DNA from: an uncultured Erythrobacter sp.
GTDB taxonomy: Bacteria; Pseudomonadota; Alphaproteobacteria; Sphingomonadales; Sphingomonadaceae
DNA: 64,000 nt
Assembly (NCBI GenBank): GCA_947500645.1
Contig: CANMSD010000002.1
Coordinates: 310,001 to 374,000, forward strand
Direction of reading: 5' to 3'
The notes beneath the pieces are model-generated. The model did not search any database. It saw only the letters and a program-made list of their open reading frames with translations, and had not been told where the DNA came from. Positions 51,042 to 61,332 of the stretch are shown one piece after another (the stretch's first letter is position 1; the number at the start of each line of letters is the position of its first letter). The position numbers were made by a program, and so were the translations under genes.

Positions 51042-52130
51042 ATGCTAGAAAATTTCAACCCGGCAAACTGGAGTATCGACTGGAACGCTGTCTTGATGGC
51101 GTCCATCGCGCTCAGCATCGGCGTGATTGTCGCCTATTTGTTGTATCGCGTCGCATTCGCCATCGTTGATCGCCTGACCAGAATGTCTGAGACCGAGGTT
51201 GACGAGTTGATAGTCGGTCGGATTAGGTCGCCGATCAAATGGTCCTTCATAGCCATCGGCGTAACTCTTGCTGCACAAGCCAATCAGGAACTGGGCCGCT
51301 TCTGGGAGCCGCTAGCGCAGTTCCTCCGCCCGGCCTTACTTGGGTGGATTGCCTTCAATCTTGTAAAGGCCTTCACAGCTGTTCTTGAACTGCGAATGGA
51401 CGCGACAGGTGATCCGGTCGCAATGCGCAGCAAGCGAACGCGGATTGCGGTACTTTCACGAGCGGCTACGTTTGCTATCATCATCATAACCGTCGGACTG
51501 ATGCTGTTCAGCATCCCCTCCGTCCAGGCGATCGGTACCACCCTGCTCGCGTCGGCAGGTCTGGCGGCACTGGCAGTCGGGGCCGCAGCTCAACCCGCGC
51601 TCAAATCGCTTATAGCTGGGCTGCAAGTCGCGCTGACCGAACCGATGCGGCTTGGCGATATGGTCAGGATCGACGGGGAAGTTGGCCGCGTGGAGGAAAT
51701 CCACATGAGCTTTGTCAAAGTCCGCACGTGGGATGAAAGAGCCCTGATCGTTCCGACCACACGCTTTCTCGATGACAGCTTTGAAAATTGGTCGCGCCGC
51801 AACGAACGTCTGACCGGGCCGGTCTTCCTGCACCTAGACCCGATAGCCGAGATCGCACCGATACGAACCGAGTTTGAGCGGTTTGTGACATCGCATCGGC
51901 TCTTCGACGGTCGCAACTGCGCGATGCTGATGACTGAGGCGTATCCCGAAAGCATCGAGCTGCGCTTGTCGATAAGCGCTGCAACGATTGGCGATCTATG
52001 GAACTTACGCTGCGAGACGCGCGAGCACATGATCTCATGGCTGCAGAGCAACCAGTCGGATGCGTTGATCCGCCATCGGCTTGAACTGCCCGGCGGCCAC
52101 GTCAAGGCTGGCGAAGCGCCCGCGCCCTGA
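51042..52130 (+). CDS. MscS-type mechanosensitive channel
   Basis: A 362-residue membrane protein. Four spans (about 15-40, 60-80, 110-135, 145-170) precede the pore helix region GTTLLASAGLAALAVGAAAQPALKSLIAGLQVALTEPMRLGDMVRIDGEVGRVEEI, the MscS core. It opens under membrane tension to release osmolytes. A TTG 36 bases earlier extends the frame, but ATG at 51042 is preferred. 65 bases after polA and on the same strand. Confidence 0.85.
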   Translation: MLENFNPANWSIDWNAVLMASIALSIGVIVAYLLYRVAFAIVDRLTRMSETEVDELIVGRIRSPIKWSFIAIGVTLAAQANQELGRFWEPLAQFLRPALLGWIAFNLVKAFTAVLELRMDATGDPVAMRSKRTRIAVLSRAATFAIIIITVGLMLFSIPSVQAIGTTLLASAGLAALAVGAAAQPALKSLIAGLQVALTEPMRLGDMVRIDGEVGRVEEIHMSFVKVRTWDERALIVPTTRFLDDSFENWSRRNERLTGPVFLHLDPIAEIAPIRTEFERFVTSHRLFDGRNCAMLMTEAYPESIELRLSISAATIGDLWNLRCETREHMISWLQSNQSDALIRHRLELPGGHVKAGEAPAP

Positions 52131-52136
52131 CCGCAC

Positions 52137-54443
52137 TCAGTCGTGCTTCTTGGCGCGTGTTGGCTCCAGTTTCTCAGGTTCCAGAAAGCCGATCGGATTG
52201 GCCTCCGCCGCACGCTTCTTCAGCTCGCCGCGCATCTTGCGGTATTCCGCTTCCATCTTGCTGGTAACGGTCGCACGAGAATCCTTGAGCGCTTCGGCGA
52301 AGTCCTCGGCGGCGACTTTGTCTACCTCTCCGCCCACGCGGCGCAGCGCATTGAGGCCTGCTCTGCGCACAACGTCTTCAAGGTCCGCGCCGGTGAAGCG
52401 TTCGGTCTTGCCCGCGACATCGCCCAAATCCACATCATCGGTGAGTGGCATTCCCGAAGTGTGGATTTCCAGGATATGTTTGCGGCCTGGTTTGTCCGGC
52501 GTCCCGACATAGACCAGTTCGTCGAAGCGTCCGGGACGGAGCAATGCCGGGTCGACCAGAGTTGGGCGGTTGGTAGCTCCAACAACGATCACCGATTGAA
52601 GCTCCTCGAGCCCGTCCATTTCAGCCAGGATAGTGTTGACCACCCGGCCGGTAACCTGCGGTTCGCCGTGTCCCGAGCCACGCGCAGGAACAAGGCTGTC
52701 GATTTCATCAATGAACACCACACAAGGCGCGACTGCCCGCGCGCGCGCAAACAGGCGAGCGATCTGTTGCTCGCTCTCGCCATACCATTTCGACAGCAGG
52801 TCGGAGCTCTTCATGGAGATGAAATTGGCTTCGGCCTCTTTTGCGACCGCCTTCGCGAGCAAAGTCTTGCCCGTGCCAGGAGGGCCGTAGAGCAGAAAGC
52901 CTTTGGCCGGTCTGATGCCGAGGCGCCGGAAGGCATCAGGGTTCTTCAGAGGCAGTTCGATGCCTTCTTGAAGCTTGTCGATTGCATCGCCAACCCCGCC
53001 GATGTCGTCCCATCCCACATTGGGCATCTGGACCATGACTTCGCGCATAGCGCTTGGCTGGATGCGTTTAAGCGCACCGAGGAAATCCTCGCGCGTAACG
53101 CATAGATCTTCGAGCACTTCCGGCGGGACCGTGCGTTCGTCGAGGTTGAGCTTGGGCATGATGCGGCGCACGGCGTCGATAGCGGCCTCCCTCGCCAGGG
53201 CGGCGATATCGGCACCAACGAAGCCATGCGTTACCCGCGATAGCTCATTGAGGTCGACTGCGGATTCCAGCGGCATGCCGCGCGTATGGATCGCAAGGAT
53301 TTCTCTTCGTCCACCTTGGTCCGGAACACCAATAACGATTTCTCGATCAAAACGACCAGGACGACGCAGAGCCTCATCGATCGCATCGGGACGATTGGTG
53401 GCGGCGATCACAACAAGATTGGCGCGCGCTTCCAGACCGTCCATCAAAGTCAGCAATTGCGCCACTAGCCGCTTTTCCGCCTCGCCAGGCACATTCTGCC
53501 GCTTGGGCGCGATCGAGTCGATCTCATCAATGAAAATGATAGCTGGCGCAGCACGGGTCGCTTCTTCGAAAACCTCGCGCAGGCGCTTTTCGCTTTCGCC
53601 ATAACCCGAACCCATGATCTCGGGGCCGTTGATGGTGAAAAACTCTGCGTCGGATTCGTTTGCGACGGCCTGCGCCAAACGCGTCTTGCCCGTCCCTGGC
53701 GGTCCATGCAGCAGCACGCCCTTGGGAGGGTCGACGCCGAGGCGTGTGAAAAGCTCAGGATAACGCAGCGGCAGTTCAACCATTTCACGCAGCGCCTGGA
53801 TCGTATCGCCCATTCCGCCGACATCGTCGTAGTTCACGCCGGCGCGAGCATCGCGTGGTTCTTCGAACTCGGTACGCAATTCGACTTCGGTGTTCTCGTC
53901 GATATGGACAATGCCCTTGGGAGCTGTCGACACAACAGAAAGGCGAATTTGGGTCAGCGCATAGGCAGGCGCACGGAGCAGCTGACGCACATCGGACGGC
54001 ATATTCTGCACCGGTTGCTGGCCTGTTGTCGCGACTAGATCGCCCGCAACCAACGGACGCCTGAAGAAGTTGCGCTTAAGCGCCTGTGTCGGCCCCTGCA
54101 GCCGCATTTCGCGCTGGGCAGGAGCGAACACGACGCGGGTTGCGGGACGAGATTCCGCCGAAGCTATTTCAACATGCTCACCCGAACCGACTTCGGCATT
54201 GCCGCGCTGCAAGCCGTCAAGACGGACCACATCGAGTGTTTCGTCTTCGCTGTAGGCCGCCATGGCGATAGCTGCTGTGGTGCGCTTGCCAGTAACCTCG
54301 ACCACATCACCTTCGGTGATACCGAGAGATTGAAAGGCAGAGCGCGGCATGCGGGCAATACCTTGGCCAGATTCCTCCTGCCGAGCTGGTGCAACTTGCA
54401 GCCGGGTGGTTCGCGTCGTGGTCGCAGCATCCGCGTCTGCCAT
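52137..54443 (-). CDS. CDC48/VAT-type AAA+ ATPase
   Basis: A 768-residue tandem AAA+ ATPase. N-domain (about 10-190; [29 protein letters not shown]) followed by two ATPase cassettes, each with GPPGTGKT (in [15 protein letters not shown] and [14 protein letters not shown]) and DEIDS Walker B motifs; the D2 arginine fingers and the SRH motif are present ([41 protein letters not shown]). This architecture is like archaeal VAT and eukaryotic p97/Cdc48, which unfold proteins. It lacks a known bacterial partner nearby; the C-terminus ends TRAKKHD rather than HbYX. Close to, but convergent with, the MscS gene. Confidence 0.95.
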   Translation of the reverse strand: MADADAATTTRTTRLQVAPARQEESGQGIARMPRSAFQSLGITEGDVVEVTGKRTTAAIAMAAYSEDETLDVVRLDGLQRGNAEVGSGEHVEIASAESRPATRVVFAPAQREMRLQGPTQALKRNFFRRPLVAGDLVATTGQQPVQNMPSDVRQLLRAPAYALTQIRLSVVSTAPKGIVHIDENTEVELRTEFEEPRDARAGVNYDDVGGMGDTIQALREMVELPLRYPELFTRLGVDPPKGVLLHGPPGTGKTRLAQAVANESDAEFFTINGPEIMGSGYGESEKRLREVFEEATRAAPAIIFIDEIDSIAPKRQNVPGEAEKRLVAQLLTLMDGLEARANLVVIAATNRPDAIDEALRRPGRFDREIVIGVPDQGGRREILAIHTRGMPLESAVDLNELSRVTHGFVGADIAALAREAAIDAVRRIMPKLNLDERTVPPEVLEDLCVTREDFLGALKRIQPSAMREVMVQMPNVGWDDIGGVGDAIDKLQEGIELPLKNPDAFRRLGIRPAKGFLLYGPPGTGKTLLAKAVAKEAEANFISMKSSDLLSKWYGESEQQIARLFARARAVAPCVVFIDEIDSLVPARGSGHGEPQVTGRVVNTILAEMDGLEELQSVIVVGATNRPTLVDPALLRPGRFDELVYVGTPDKPGRKHILEIHTSGMPLTDDVDLGDVAGKTERFTGADLEDVVRRAGLNALRRVGGEVDKVAAEDFAEALKDSRATVTSKMEAEYRKMRGELKKRAAEANPIGFLEPEKLEPTRAKKHD

Positions 54444-54596
54444 ATGTCACATCCTCTTCGATTCATTCCCAGAAGGAGGGAACGAACTAGCTAGGAACCA
54501 ACGGATGGGAATGCAAATCCGGGAAGCGGCAAACGCACGGCAAAGGTGGTTTACCAGAATGGCTCACGGAACCTTGCCACCAAATCGAGCGGGCAA

Positions 54597-54625
54597 AGAA
54601 AAAGCCCGGCCAAAAAGACCGGGCT
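54597..54625 (-). terminator. Minus-strand terminator upstream of the CDC48 gene
   Basis: On the minus strand AGCCCGGTC-TTTTT-GGCCGGGCT followed by TTTTTCTTTG: nine pairs with one G-T and a long T-run. Confidence 0.85.
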
Positions 54626-54759
54626 GAAAAGTTTGGGAGAGGGTGCCTCGAAAGGCACGCACACCAAATGCCGCCACTCTCGCCATTGTGCAAGTGCGAA
54701 AGGCGCATAGAGCCTTGCGTTTCTTGCAACAATTCATGTGCCATATAGTCTTAAAATAT
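54597..54759 (-). ncRNA. Candidate small RNA or cdc48 leader
   Basis: Minus-strand segment between a promoter-like site (54795-54766) and a strong terminator (54625-54597). It contains a GTGCC-TTTCGA-GGCAC hairpin and, between the hairpin and the terminator, an exposed CTCTCCCAAAC that resembles the ribosome-site-binding loops of alphaproteobacterial small RNAs. Predicted length about 160 bases. It could equally be an attenuated leader of the CDC48 gene, which starts 154 bases further on. Confidence 0.35.
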
Positions 54760-54765
54760 TGATTT

Positions 54766-54795
54766 ATAATATTTTCTAATTGATCTTGTCGTAAA
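54766..54795 (-). promoter_or_regulatory. Candidate promoter of the small RNA / cdc48 leader
   Basis: Minus strand: TTTACG (54795-54790), 18 bases, TATTAT (54771-54766). Directly precedes the proposed small RNA. Confidence 0.35.
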
Positions 54796-54928
54796 CTTGT
54801 CGAATAATTGCGCGCGCATCACCGCATTATCGCTCGTCCAATTGTGCGTCGCAGCATATCGAGTTTGTCCGGCACGCGACCCGTTCACCTAAGTCAAGAA
54901 TGTGAAAACATATGGCGCAAAGTGGAGC

Positions 54929-54957
54929 GTGACAGGCCTTGCGTTTGAGACTAATTA
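54929..54957 (+). promoter_or_regulatory. Candidate promoter of the CoA transferase operon
   Basis: GTGACA at 54929-54934 and TAATTA at 54952-54957 with a 17-base spacer, 45 bases upstream of the first gene. Confidence 0.5.
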
Positions 54958-55002
54958 TCCGCCGCGCCCACACTATTCGAAATGACGAGACAGGCACCGC
55001 TC

Positions 55003-55710
55003 ATGAGCAAAATCTTCCCCGACGCCGCAGCCGCCTTGAAAGATGTGATCAAGGACAACATGCTGATCGCTGCAGGCGGATTTGGTCTGTGCGGTATTCC
55101 AGAACGCTTGCTCGACGCGATCCGGGATAGCGGCGCAGCTGGGCTGACCTTTGCCAGCAACAACGCCGGGATCGATAATGAGGGTATCGGAAAGCTGCTG
55201 CGCACCAAGCAGGTGAAGAAGATGATCAGCTCTTATGTCGGCGAGAACAAGGAATTCGAACGTCAATTCCTGGCTGGAGAGCTGGAAGTCGAATTCTGTC
55301 CGCAAGGTACGCTTGCCGAGCGCATGCGAGCCGGCGGTGCGGGCATTCCGGGCTTTTACACCAAGACTGGGGTCGGCACCGAAGTCGCCGAGGGGAAAGA
55401 GCACAAGGACTTCGACGGGGAAACATACATTCTGGAGCGCGGCATTTTTGCAGACCTGTCGATTGTGAAGGCCTGGAAAGCTGACGAAACGGGCAACCTG
55501 ATGTTCCGTAAAACCGCGCGCAACTTCAATCAGCCCGCTGCCACTTGCGGCAAGATATGCATTGTTGAAGTTGAAGAGATCGTCCCCGTGGGTGAACTCG
55601 ATCCAGATGCAATCCATTTGCCCGGCGTGTTTGTGCAGCGCCTGATCCTGGGCGCACCTTACGACAAGAAGATCGAATTCCGCACGACGCGGGAGCGTGA
55701 ACCTGCGTGA
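55003..55710 (+). CDS. scoA: 3-oxoacid CoA-transferase, alpha subunit
   Basis: A 235-residue subunit that transfers CoA between succinyl-CoA and acetoacetate or a similar 3-oxoacid. GGFGLCGIPERLLDAI, NAGIDNEGIGKLL and VEFCPQGTLAERMRAGGAGIPGFYTKTGVGT match the family. ATG at 55003 gives the typical N-terminus; an ATG at 54982 would add seven residues. The beta subunit follows, but only after the HAD-like lipoprotein gene; the stop overlaps that gene's start by four bases. Confidence 0.9.
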   Translation: MSKIFPDAAAALKDVIKDNMLIAAGGFGLCGIPERLLDAIRDSGAAGLTFASNNAGIDNEGIGKLLRTKQVKKMISSYVGENKEFERQFLAGELEVEFCPQGTLAERMRAGGAGIPGFYTKTGVGTEVAEGKEHKDFDGETYILERGIFADLSIVKAWKADETGNLMFRKTARNFNQPAATCGKICIVEVEEIVPVGELDPDAIHLPGVFVQRLILGAPYDKKIEFRTTREREPA

Positions 55711-56570
55711 AGCGCATCGGGTGGCATAGAACCGCAGCCGCAATAGCTGCGTTGTTTGCCTTGAATGGCTGTGTAGCTGCGGCTTTGCCAGTGCTTGCCG
55801 GGAGTGCGCTTGCTACTCGCGACGTGGTCAAAGAGAGTAATGAACGGAGGGCCGCCAAGAGAGCCGAAGGGTCAGTCACGGTGAGCCCGAGTGAGAGCCT
55901 TTCAGCTCCGAACGACAGCGCAAGCACCTCGCCTAGTGGAGACCAAACACGCGCTCTGGCCATATCTGACGTCACGTCGCCTCCGCGCGGCAATATCAGC
56001 CTTATGGACACCAAAAGCAGCCCATTTTTCGGGCTTATTTCTTACTCATTGGCTCAGGTGAGCGACGAGACATCGGACCCGCCTTTTTCTGCTGTGCTCC
56101 GCAACCCCAGCGCTTTGGACGGTGAGCGAGCACAATGCTCAAACGGCAAACCGACAATCCTAATCGACCTTGATCCATCCGATGCCACTCTCGCTCCAGA
56201 CAACGGCATACAGAGCGATCCTGTTCTCGCTCAAGGATTGGCCGCACTACGCGAAAACAGGATCGAAGTGGCCTGGATTTCAGGTCTCTCGGCGGACAGG
56301 GCCGGTGACGTGCGGTCAGCGCTAAGCTCTTCTGGTCTCGACCCGGCCAACGAAGATTCGCTGTTGCTGATGCGATATCCCAATGATCGCAAGCAAACGA
56401 GGCGCAAGGAGCTGGCTGAGTCAGTCTGCTTGCTTGCGATAGCTGGCGACGACCGCAAAGACTTTGACGAACTCTACGATTACCTTCTCAAACCCAGCGC
56501 TGCCTTTGCGCTCGAACCGCTGATCAACAACGGCTGGTTCCTCACCCCACTCGCGCTTACTCAGGACTGA
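55707..56570 (+). CDS. HAD-like lipoprotein within the CoA transferase operon
   Basis: A 287-residue protein with a lipoprotein signal ([12 protein letters not shown]). A Ser/Thr-rich region to about residue 100 is followed by a partial HAD-fold: [15 protein letters not shown] (a DxDxT-like motif), [21 protein letters not shown] and [19 protein letters not shown]. Class B acid phosphatases share this layout, but the motif is changed and activity is doubtful. It overlaps scoA by four bases and is 11 bases before scoB, so it is translated with them. Function unknown. Confidence 0.7.
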   Translation: MKRIGWHRTAAAIAALFALNGCVAAALPVLAGSALATRDVVKESNERRAAKRAEGSVTVSPSESLSAPNDSASTSPSGDQTRALAISDVTSPPRGNISLMDTKSSPFFGLISYSLAQVSDETSDPPFSAVLRNPSALDGERAQCSNGKPTILIDLDPSDATLAPDNGIQSDPVLAQGLAALRENRIEVAWISGLSADRAGDVRSALSSSGLDPANEDSLLLMRYPNDRKQTRRKELAESVCLLAIAGDDRKDFDELYDYLLKPSAAFALEPLINNGWFLTPLALTQD

Positions 56571-56581
56571 AAGCAAATCTC

Positions 56582-57241
56582 ATGGCAGATGAAAAAATCG
56601 GTTGGTCACGTGACGAAATAGCAGCCCGCGCAGCGGAAGAGCTGCAAGATGGCTATTACGTCAATCTTGGGATCGGCATACCGACGCTGGTCGCCAACCA
56701 CATTCCAGAGGGCATGCACGTCACCCTGCAAAGCGAAAACGGCATGCTGGGGATCGGACCATTCCCGTATGATGACGAGGTAGACCCGGACCTGATCAAC
56801 GCCGGCAAACAAACGATCAGCGAACTACCACACTCCGCCTATTTCGACAGTGCGACAAGCTTCTCCATGATCCGGGGTGGGCACATCGATCTGACCGTTC
56901 TCGGCGCGATGGAAGTGGCCGAGAATGGCGATATCGCGAACTGGATGATCCCCGGCAAAATGATCAAGGGAATGGGCGGCGCCATGGATCTGGTCGCGGG
57001 CGTGAAGAAGATCATTGTCGTGATGGACCATGCCAGCAAAGCAGGTGATCCCAAATTCATTCCAGAATGCTCATTGCCCCTGACCGGCACCAATGTGGTC
57101 GACATGATCATAACCAACCTGGGCGTCTTTCATCGCCCCGATCATGAAAGCCCGTTTCGCTTAATAGAGCTTGCACCCGGAGTGAGCGAGGAAGACATCG
57201 CAGCCAAGACTTCCGCCAAGTACGAAGTGGCTTTGCACTGA
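56582..57241 (+). CDS. scoB: 3-oxoacid CoA-transferase, beta subunit
   Basis: A 219-residue subunit containing the catalytic glutamate in [14 protein letters not shown], to which the CoA thioester is formed. [20 protein letters not shown] and the end [14 protein letters not shown] match ScoB/AtoA proteins. Its partner scoA lies one gene upstream. With scoA it forms the enzyme used in ketone-body or short-chain acid metabolism. Confidence 0.92.
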   Translation: MADEKIGWSRDEIAARAAEELQDGYYVNLGIGIPTLVANHIPEGMHVTLQSENGMLGIGPFPYDDEVDPDLINAGKQTISELPHSAYFDSATSFSMIRGGHIDLTVLGAMEVAENGDIANWMIPGKMIKGMGGAMDLVAGVKKIIVVMDHASKAGDPKFIPECSLPLTGTNVVDMIITNLGVFHRPDHESPFRLIELAPGVSEEDIAAKTSAKYEVALH

Positions 57242-57260
57242 GATAGGCCCGCGTTCCCTC

Positions 57261-58418
57261 ATGTGGCTCGAAACACCTCGTAATCCCAACGCACCGCTCG
57301 CCGGACTGAAAGTGCTCGAACTGGCCCGAGTGCTCGCCGGACCATGGGCGGGACAAATCCTCGCGGACCTCGGCGCTGATGTGATCAAGGTCGAAAGCCC
57401 CGACGGTGACGGCACGCGCGATTGGGCCCCTCCTTATGTAACAAGAGCCGACGGCGCACGGGAATCGGCCTACTATCATTCGTGCAATCGAGGGAAACGC
57501 GGCATTGTCGCTAACTTCCGCGACACGGATGACGTCGAGCGCGTCAAACGACTTTGCGCCGACGCGGATGTCGTCATTGAGAACTTCAAGGTAGGCGGAC
57601 TCGAAAAGTTCGGCCTTGATTATGCCTCACTCGCCGCCGATCACCCCGGCCTGATCTATTGTTCGATCACGGGCTACGGTCAAGACGGACCTTACGCCCA
57701 TCATCCCGGCTACGACTTCGTGATACAGGGGATTAGCGGTATTATGGGCCTTACGGGCGAGCCCGATGGCGAGCCGATGAAACTCGGGCTGTCGATCTCC
57801 GACCTTTCCTGTGGGGTCTATGCTGTCGTCGCGATCCAGGCCGCATTGCACATGCGCCAGCGCACCGGCCACGGCCAGCATATCGACATGTCGCTGCTCG
57901 ACTGTTCGGTATCTCTCCTCGCCAATCAATCGATGTTCTATCTTTCATCGGGTGAGAATCCGCCCCGTATGGGCAATGCACATGCACAAGTCGCGCCCTA
58001 TCAGGTTTACGAACTGGCCGACGGACATTTCGTCCTGGCAACAGGGAATGATGGGCAGTTCCAACGTCTCTGCAAGGTGCTCGGTCGCGACGACCTCTCG
58101 CAGGACAAGAGGCTTCAGGACAATGCTGGCCGCCTGACACATCGGACATGGATGAACGGGGAGATTGCCAAGGAAACGAAGCGATTCACCAAGTCCGAGA
58201 TGCAGCGCGAATGTGACGCGCACAACATTCCGGCCGGACCAATCAACCGGCTCGACGAGGTATTTGCCGATCCGCAGGTCGTTGCGCGCGGAATGCAAAT
58301 CGAACTGGCCGAAGGCATACCTTCGGTTCGCAGCCCGTTCACGTTCTCCGATGCCGAATTGGCGCTCGATCGAGCCTCACCAAGGCTTGGTGAACACGAT
58401 CCGGAAATACCTAGCTAA
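57261..58418 (+). CDS. CaiB/BaiF-family CoA-transferase
   Basis: A 385-residue class III CoA-transferase. [34 protein letters not shown] binds CoA, and [27 protein letters not shown] contains the catalytic aspartate (YDFV). It is 19 bases after scoB on the same strand and likely co-transcribed. The acyl substrate cannot be predicted. Its 3' end overlaps the metK 3' end on the other strand by eight bases. Confidence 0.9.
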   Translation: MWLETPRNPNAPLAGLKVLELARVLAGPWAGQILADLGADVIKVESPDGDGTRDWAPPYVTRADGARESAYYHSCNRGKRGIVANFRDTDDVERVKRLCADADVVIENFKVGGLEKFGLDYASLAADHPGLIYCSITGYGQDGPYAHHPGYDFVIQGISGIMGLTGEPDGEPMKLGLSISDLSCGVYAVVAIQAALHMRQRTGHGQHIDMSLLDCSVSLLANQSMFYLSSGENPPRMGNAHAQVAPYQVYELADGHFVLATGNDGQFQRLCKVLGRDDLSQDKRLQDNAGRLTHRTWMNGEIAKETKRFTKSEMQRECDAHNIPAGPINRLDEVFADPQVVARGMQIELAEGIPSVRSPFTFSDAELALDRASPRLGEHDPEIPS

Positions 58419-59619
58419 GCGCCGCCTTCAAATCGTCGACCAGATCAGTCCGCTCCCATGGGAAGAAGTCCCCATCGGCGTGGCGTCCGAAATGCCCATA
58501 CGCAGCGCTCTTGCGATAGATCGGCTTGTTCAGGCTTAAGTGCGTGCGGATCCCGCGCGGCGTGAGCCCGCCAAGCTTGTCGATCGACTTGATCGCCGCT
58601 TCTAGCTTGTCATCCCCGACAGTTCCGGTGCCGTATGTATCGACGTACAGGGATAGAGGTTCTGACACGCCGATCGCATAAGCCAGTTGGATGGTGCAGC
58701 GCTTGGCAAGGCCCGCGGCCACGATATTTTTGGCCAGATAGCGGGTGATGTAGGCCGCGCTGCGATCGACCTTGGTCGGGTCTTTGCCGCTAAAGGCGCC
58801 GCCGCCATGCGGACTGGCTCCACCATAGGTGTCGACGATGATCTTGCGGCCGGTCAGCCCTGCATCCCCGTCGGGTCCGCCAATCTCAAACGTACCGGTC
58901 GGATTGATGTGCCATTGTGTTGCATCGGAGACAAAACCGTCTGGTAGAATCTCTGTGACCACGCCTTTCACATACGCCTTAAGCTCGGTCTCCTTGTCGC
59001 CAGTATCGTAGCCGGGTGTGTGCTGGGTTGAGACCACAACTGCGGTACAGGCAACCGGGATGCCATTTTCATAGCGCAGCGTGACTTGGCTCTTGCTGTC
59101 AGGCTCAAGGAATGGAGCCGCACCCGAGTGACGATCATCCGCAAGCCGCTCCAGAATCTTGTGACTGTAATCGATGGTTGCTGGCATTAGGTCAGGCGTT
59201 TCGTCGCAAGCAAACCCAAACATTATCCCTTGGTCACCAGCGCCTTCATCCTTGTTGCCACTCGCATCGACGCCCTGTGCAATATGGGCCGATTGGCCGT
59301 GCAGGTGGTTCTCAAAAGTCAGCGTTTCCCAATGGAAGCCGTCCTGCGCGTAGCCGATTTCGCGAACCGTATTGCGAACGGTCGCTTCGATCTCTTCAAG
59401 CGCACCGGGTACCCAGCTGCCGTCTTCATAAACACCCTTGCAACGGATCTCGCCCGCCAGAACAACACGCTGCGTTGTAGTCAACGTCTCGCAGGCGACG
59501 CGCGCTTCAGGATCTTTGGCGAGAAACAGATCGACAATCGCGTCTGATATCTGATCGGAAACTTTATCCGGATGACCTTCGGAAACGCTTTCGGACGTGA
59601 ACAAGTAATCGCTGCGCAT
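58411..59619 (-). CDS. metK: S-adenosylmethionine synthetase
   Basis: A 402-residue enzyme making S-adenosylmethionine from methionine and [33 protein letters not shown] is the N-terminal signature, [12 protein letters not shown] the ATP site, and [19 protein letters not shown] the phosphate-binding loop. A frame opens six codons earlier, at 59637, but the ATG at 59619 fits the family. A palindrome upstream (59646-59665) may be an operator. lnt lies upstream on the same strand. Confidence 0.98.
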   Translation of the reverse strand: MRSDYLFTSESVSEGHPDKVSDQISDAIVDLFLAKDPEARVACETLTTTQRVVLAGEIRCKGVYEDGSWVPGALEEIEATVRNTVREIGYAQDGFHWETLTFENHLHGQSAHIAQGVDASGNKDEGAGDQGIMFGFACDETPDLMPATIDYSHKILERLADDRHSGAAPFLEPDSKSQVTLRYENGIPVACTAVVVSTQHTPGYDTGDKETELKAYVKGVVTEILPDGFVSDATQWHINPTGTFEIGGPDGDAGLTGRKIIVDTYGGASPHGGGAFSGKDPTKVDRSAAYITRYLAKNIVAAGLAKRCTIQLAYAIGVSEPLSLYVDTYGTGTVGDDKLEAAIKSIDKLGGLTPRGIRTHLSLNKPIYRKSAAYGHFGRHADGDFFPWERTDLVDDLKAALS

Positions 59620-59645
59620 GGGACCCCGGCATTGCAAAATGAGAG

Positions 59646-59665
59646 ATATAAGGAGTTCTTTATGT
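59646..59665. promoter_or_regulatory. Imperfect palindrome upstream of metK
   Basis: ATATAAGGAGTTCTTTATGT: 14 of 20 positions are self-complementary. It lies 27-46 bases before the metK start and resembles in kind the AT-rich palindromes bound by SahR-type (ArsR family) methionine-cycle regulators; that link is an inference. Confidence 0.4.
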
Positions 59666-59678
59666 CTTAATGAGGGCC

Positions 59679-61289
59679 TTAGCTCCGTGAGCGCACCAGC
59701 GCAACCAGTCTGGGCATACCCAATACGAGAATTATCAGAAGGGATGACCAGAGCAGCGGCAGGATGTTACCCAGTTGCGCAAAGAGGGTAGGTGGCTTGG
59801 CAGCAGGGATTAGACCATCCACTCTGCCCGCCTCGCCTGTTGCGATTGTTTGGCGAACGATACCATCCGAGTCGATCACTGCGCTGATCCCAGTTGTGGT
59901 CGAGCGCAGAACTGGCAGGCCTTCTTCGATCGCGCGCATTCTTGCCTGAGCCAAATGCTGGGGCGGGCCCCAAAAGCCGAACCAGCCGTCGTTCGAAGGG
60001 TTGAACAGGTAATCCGGTCGGTTGTCGCGATCTGCAACTTGGCCGGAGAAGACAATCTCGTAACAGATTTGCACGCCCGCTTTGCCGAATTCGCCCAAAT
60101 CCAGGGTGCGGGGCCCCGGGCCAGGTAAGTAGTCGATCGATCCGGCCACCAGGCGCCGGAAGCCAAGGGGCTCGAGCAGAGCGCGCATTGGCAAGTACTC
60201 ACCGTAAGGCACAAGGTGAGCTTTTGCGTATTCGGAATTGATGGAGCCGGTCCCATCGAGTGAAATGACCGAATTGCGGGCACTCACCGCACGCAGACGA
60301 CCATTTCGCTCAGCCAGATCCAAATTCACCACGCCAGTCAGCAAGGCTGAATCTGGCCCGATTACCGAACCGATGCGAAGCCTAGCGAACTCAGGGTCGC
60401 CAGCCGCCGTCATCCGATCATAATAGCGCTGAGGATAGCCATCCTCTAGATAGTCCGGGATCGCACTTTCTGGCCAAAGAACAAGGCGCGATTTCTCACG
60501 GCCGGGCAATGTGAGGCGGGCGATCCGTTCGAATTGCTCTTCGAACTTTGTCGGATCATTGATCTCATCTTGCGGGATCAGCGGTTGCACCAGCGCATAG
60601 GGTACATCGCTATCTTGCCCGTCGATGACGCTTGAATACGGAAACAGCATGGCGGCGCCGATGATCGCCGCGAGCGTCGCAGCGATCCATTTTCGGCCAT
60701 CCATCATACAGGACGCAAGCGCTGCACCCATAACAACCGCCAGACCAGAAAGCGCATAGGTGCCGAGCCAAGGAAGCAGTGCGGCGATGCCAGGACGGCT
60801 CCAGTCGCCCAGCAGCATCAAACCGAGAGGCGGCCAGGGATAACCCGTGAATACCCAGCTGCGAAGCCATTCGGTCAGAATCCAGGCCGCCGCAAGCAAA
60901 ACGCCGAAGGAAAGGACCCCTCTACTCCGTTTTGCGAAATGCGCGAGTGAAGCAGCGAGAGCAGGATAGATCGCTAGGTAGATGCATAGGAGCGGAACCG
61001 CGAGCCATCCCAGGAACTCAGGCATCTTGGCCTGGTGGGTGAAGGCCGTCGCGATCCAATTGTTCGCAAGCGTCAAATGCGCCCAGCCGAACAGCCAACC
61101 CACAATGGTGGCGGACCGCCAGTTCTCGGCGCGCCAAAGCAGCGCAACAAAACCTGAAAGCGCAAGCAGCGAGATTGGCCAGAGCCCCAGAGGTGGGTAG
61201 CCGACGGCAGCAAGTGCGCCCAGAATTAGCGATGTGAGATTAGATCTCCTGTAGGCGAGGCTCGCAAGCCAGTTGATCTGGGCGCGCAC
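59679..61289 (-). CDS. lnt: Apolipoprotein N-acyltransferase
   Basis: A 536-residue inner-membrane enzyme that adds the third acyl chain to lipoproteins. About seven spans are followed by a nitrilase-like domain with the catalytic triad: Glu in [11 protein letters not shown], Lys in the region of [15 protein letters not shown] and Cys in [10 protein letters not shown]. The many lipoproteins in this window (SctJ and others) are its likely clients. Upstream of metK, a common order in alphaproteobacteria. Confidence 0.95.
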   Translation of the reverse strand: MRAQINWLASLAYRRSNLTSLILGALAAVGYPPLGLWPISLLALSGFVALLWRAENWRSATIVGWLFGWAHLTLANNWIATAFTHQAKMPEFLGWLAVPLLCIYLAIYPALAASLAHFAKRSRGVLSFGVLLAAAWILTEWLRSWVFTGYPWPPLGLMLLGDWSRPGIAALLPWLGTYALSGLAVVMGAALASCMMDGRKWIAATLAAIIGAAMLFPYSSVIDGQDSDVPYALVQPLIPQDEINDPTKFEEQFERIARLTLPGREKSRLVLWPESAIPDYLEDGYPQRYYDRMTAAGDPEFARLRIGSVIGPDSALLTGVVNLDLAERNGRLRAVSARNSVISLDGTGSINSEYAKAHLVPYGEYLPMRALLEPLGFRRLVAGSIDYLPGPGPRTLDLGEFGKAGVQICYEIVFSGQVADRDNRPDYLFNPSNDGWFGFWGPPQHLAQARMRAIEEGLPVLRSTTTGISAVIDSDGIVRQTIATGEAGRVDGLIPAAKPPTLFAQLGNILPLLWSSLLIILVLGMPRLVALVRSRS

Positions 61290-61332
61290 CTGAGCAGCCT
61301 GCTAAATGTCCGACCTATTCACTCGAGCCGGC

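Larger units (their letters stand above)
54444..55002. other. Region between CDC48 gene and CoA transferase genes
   Basis: No protein gene is convincing in these 559 bases. They hold a minus-strand terminator at 54597-54625, a promoter-like site behind it, an AT-rich inverted repeat AAAATATT / AATATTTT at 54753-54775, and a plus-strand promoter at 54929-54957, each listed separately. An 85-codon frame on the minus strand (54744-54487) runs through the terminator and is not counted. Confidence 0.65.

Noticed and set aside
52143-53105. Open frame of 320 codons opposite the CDC48 gene
   Set aside because: Shadow of a conserved gene; composition mirrors codon use of the real strand.
54487-54744. 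85-codon frame upstream of the CDC48 gene
   Set aside because: It reads through a strong terminator hairpin and shows no domain.
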